In this document: positions 35,462 through 38,039 of the stretch, piece by piece
Position numbering within the stretch: the first letter of the stretch is position 1
Layout: each line of letters starts with the position of its first letter
Origin: Pyronema omphalodes
Lineage: Eukaryota; Ascomycota; Pezizomycetes; Pezizales; Pyronemataceae
Direction: 5' to 3'
NCBI GenBank assembly: GCA_024516155.1
Contig: JAJJXM010000141.1
Coordinates: forward strand, 1-38,039
Length of the DNA: 38,039 bases
The notes under the pieces: model-generated
What the model saw: the letters and a program-made list of their open reading frames with translations, nothing else
The model's database searches: none
What the model was told of the DNA's origin: nothing
Position numbers and translations under genes: made by a program

Positions 35462-38035
35462 CTAAATAAAGAACGCGGTCTCGGTTGCGCCAAAACACAC
35501 AAGAACACAACCGACGATTTCCACCCCATAACCAACGACGAAGTAAGCCAAGTCATACAAAAATTAAAATATGCATCAGCACCCGGACACGACAACATCA
35601 CCTACCAACTGATCGCCAAATATCACCAAGCCCAACATTCCGCATTAGCCAAACTATTCAACGCCCTCCTCCAATACGAGACCTTCCCAGAGGAATGGAA
35701 GGTAGCTCGATGCGTAGTCATTCCCATACCGGGCAAAAGAACGTACACTTCGCCAAAATCATACCGCCCGATATCCCTCCTACCCTCTATTGCCAAGGGA
35801 TACGAGAAGATTGCCGCTCTACGACTAGCCAAATCAGCCTCCGAATGCCTTGCCATATCACCCTACCAGATGGGAGCCAGACAACAATACTCAGCAATAG
35901 ACTCACTACTGGCGATCGTCACGCCCATCAGCAGCGATCTAGCTATCCCCACCACCGGAAAAATGAAACACCCACCTCGCCCTACCCTTCTGGCACACGA
36001 CATTGAGGGTGCCTTCAATAACACCAACCCAACACTCCTTCTCCAGGTGATGCAGCAGCGGCACATGCCTGCCTACCTCATTGCATGGACAAAAGCATTC
36101 ACCTCCAATCGCACATTAGCCTTCTCCTTTGATCAACAACTAGAGACACCCAAGCCATTTCGATATGGATTACCGCAAGGGTCACCTGCCCCACCTATCC
36201 TGTTCCTCATCTACGCCAACGCAATGCTCGAAGTCAATCACCAACCAGCTAAGGAACTCACCGCGTCATATGTCGATGACACCGGCCTCCTCCAATCAGC
36301 AAACTCCAGAGACTTCGCGGTAGACCGCCTGAGAACACGAACTGAACACTTCACAGAACGCGGCAAACACCTCGGCCTCAACTTCTCCCCGGACAAAACC
36401 AAACTCCTCCACTGCGTCCCAAGCGCAAGCCACCACAAAGCAACAGACCTCACAACACTCCCCCAACTTACACTAAACAACACAACAATAACGCCAACCC
36501 GAAGCATCAAATACCTCGGCATCAACATCGACGAATCACTTACCTTCATCCCTCACACGACACAAGCTGCAGCAGCCGGCAGGAATACCCTGGGCTCCCT
36601 ACTACACCTCCGCCACCGCTCAAACGGACTGAACACCCACATGGCATGACACCTTATCCTCACCCTCCTCCTTCCGAAAATGCTGTGGGCCTCCCCTACC
36701 TGGTGGACCGGGAAAGACACCACTCTCCGACCACTAACAGCGACATACCACAACGCTATCCGATGGGCCACAGGACTCACCCTAAGCACGAACCTCACGA
36801 AACTACGCATCTGCGCACACCTACCTCCTCTCCACCTCTACCTCAATTATATTTCAGACAAATACGCGCTACGACTCCTCTTCCTGCCGGCTCACCACCC
36901 CCTAGCAGGCCTCAAACCCACACCGAAATGCCCCAAGACATCACCCGGACTTTCACACCTCCGACAACACATTGAACATCTCCTGGTCGGCACAATTGAA
37001 AACCGCACTCCCGAAAACCCAGCCTTCCACATCCCGACCACACCCTCACCGAACCCGAACGAGACAGACGAACCCAACACCCGCCACCTCCTCTGGCTGA
37101 ACTCACTACCAGCCGACACATACCTCCTCTACACCGATGGATCCAAACTTGACAACGACAGCACAGGCTGCGGTGCAGCCCTCTAACGAATAACAACAAA
37201 TGGGCCACAACACCTCCAATCACACCACTGCCACCTCGGGACACGATGCGAAGTCTTTGACACAGAACTACACGCCACCACGGAAGGTTTACGCATGCTC
37301 CCTGACACACAACCAGCGAAAGTATTCCTATGCCTTGACAACCAAGCGGCTATAGAGACCCTACGCAACAACAACAACAACCACCAGTACGCCAGAGAAA
37401 CACTTCATCTGGCACAACGACTCACTACCAAGGGATGGACCTTCACCACGGTCTGGACGCCCTCGCACACGAACATTACCGGCAACGAACTTGCAGACAG
37501 CTTAGCAAAACTCGGAGCAGAATCACGAAACCCCTGCGGCTCAGCCATCACCTCGCATGCGTGGATGAAAGCCCAAATCAGACAACACTTCCTTCAACAA
37601 TGGCAAAAAGACACCCCAGACGGACTACCCCCTTCGCTGTCGTACCCCAAACACCTCGAACACCTACCCTTCCGCACCTCACGGGCCCTTTTCCGCATCA
37701 GATGCGGACGTACACCAATTGATCCCCACCCTGAACAACAACCAACCACCTGCGACTGCGGATCCGGCTTCATATCCACCGCACATTACCTACTTGACTG
37801 CGCCAAACTACACACCGCGCGACAAGAACTATGCCAGGCAACATCCACAAACTTCACTATACCACAACTCTTCACCAACCAGACCGGCATATCCGCGTTA
37901 CTGAAGTTCGCCAAAACAACAGGCCTGGGATACTCCAAGGAGATATGCTGCAGAGCCACAACACTTGATAATGACGACAAGGAAAGGATGGACGGAGGAG
38001 TAGCGGTAATGGGATACGCGGCTTTTGACGGATAA
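35462..38035 (+). pseudogene. LINE ORF2, RT and RNase H, 5'-truncated with two stops
   Basis: A single frame of about 857 codons with only two stops, TGA 36647-36649 and TAA 37184-37186. RT begins ASAPGHDNITYQLI, then SPKSYRPISLLP, QMGARQQYSAID, motif A AHDIEGAFNN, motif B YGLPQGSPAPP, motif C YVDDTGLL, motif D HLGLNFSPDKTK and motif E IKYLGINID. Downstream is a separate RNase H with YTDGSKLD, DTELHATTEG, CLDNQAAIET and HTNITGNELAD. A C-terminal CX1CX8HX4C zinc finger (CDCGSGFISTAHYLLDC) precedes the stop. RT plus RNase H is typical of the I and Tad groups. The endonuclease end is missing; the frame starts right after the MITE-like element. Confidence 0.92.
36647..36649 (+). other. in-frame TGA in the LINE
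   Basis: Falls after RT motif E (THMA then TGA, then HLILTLLLPKMLW). A Trp codon changed by one base is the simplest explanation. The RT domain itself is intact up to here. Confidence 0.75.
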
Positions 38036-38039
38036 ATTT

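Noticed and set aside
35485..36006. 173-codon ORF on the plus strand overlapping the LINE
   Set aside because: It is a shadow frame. The conserved RT motifs lie in the other frame throughout.

Overview
The window holds no recognisable host gene. Essentially all of it is transposable elements, many nested inside each other: Ty1/copia and Ty3/gypsy (chromovirus) LTR retrotransposons, one RNase H-bearing LINE and one small inverted-repeat element. The combination of chromodomain gypsy elements with Tf1/sushi-like features and a Tad/I-like LINE suggests a filamentous fungus, probably Pezizomycotina. That is inference; no host marker is present.

Layout. 1-4771: a minus-strand copia element (gag, protease-integrase, RT-RNase H, a 161-bp 5' LTR at 4611-4771 with an adjacent half-tRNA primer site); its 3' end lies left of the window. 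It sits inside the LTR of gypsy copy A1. 4772-8663: A1 (minus), a cut LTR and a pol with one nonsense codon. 8664-15072: A2 (plus), with two 529-bp LTRs, a damaged gag and an open 1.2-kb-residue pol. 15073-15988: C2, a gag/protease fragment of family C (minus). 15989-16169: an orphan LTR end of family A (plus). 16170-17145: A3 (minus), the gag start and 5' LTR. 17146-34150: C1, a decayed family C element (minus), interrupted by a 1.55-kb unknown insertion (18436-19988) and by complete element E (22286-31245, minus, TSD ATGAT). 34226 to about 34690: a copia gag fragment (plus). 35047-35435: a MITE-like element. 35462-38035: the 3' part of a LINE (plus) with two stop codons.

How the genes work. 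In each gypsy element Gag forms the particle, and Pol supplies protease, reverse transcriptase, RNase H, integrase and a C-terminal chromodomain that probably directs insertion to chromatin. Gag and Pol lie in different frames in families A, C and E. All three show a -1 frameshift heptamer at the end of gag followed, after six bases, by a potential stem (perfect 11 bp in C2). None has a tRNA primer site of TGG type. Instead all three have a 9-12 nt sequence two bases past the 5' LTR that is the exact reverse complement of an LTR segment 32-38 nt downstream of a TATA-like box. This is the arrangement expected for Tf1-type self-priming. The copia elements instead carry a site complementary to the anticodon arm of initiator tRNA-Met.

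Other notable points are a conserved 80-residue ORF overlapping the start of family A gag, and a Cys/His-rich third ORF after family C pol. Element E is the only apparently intact element: both ORFs are open and its LTRs differ at only about 15 of 1408 positions.
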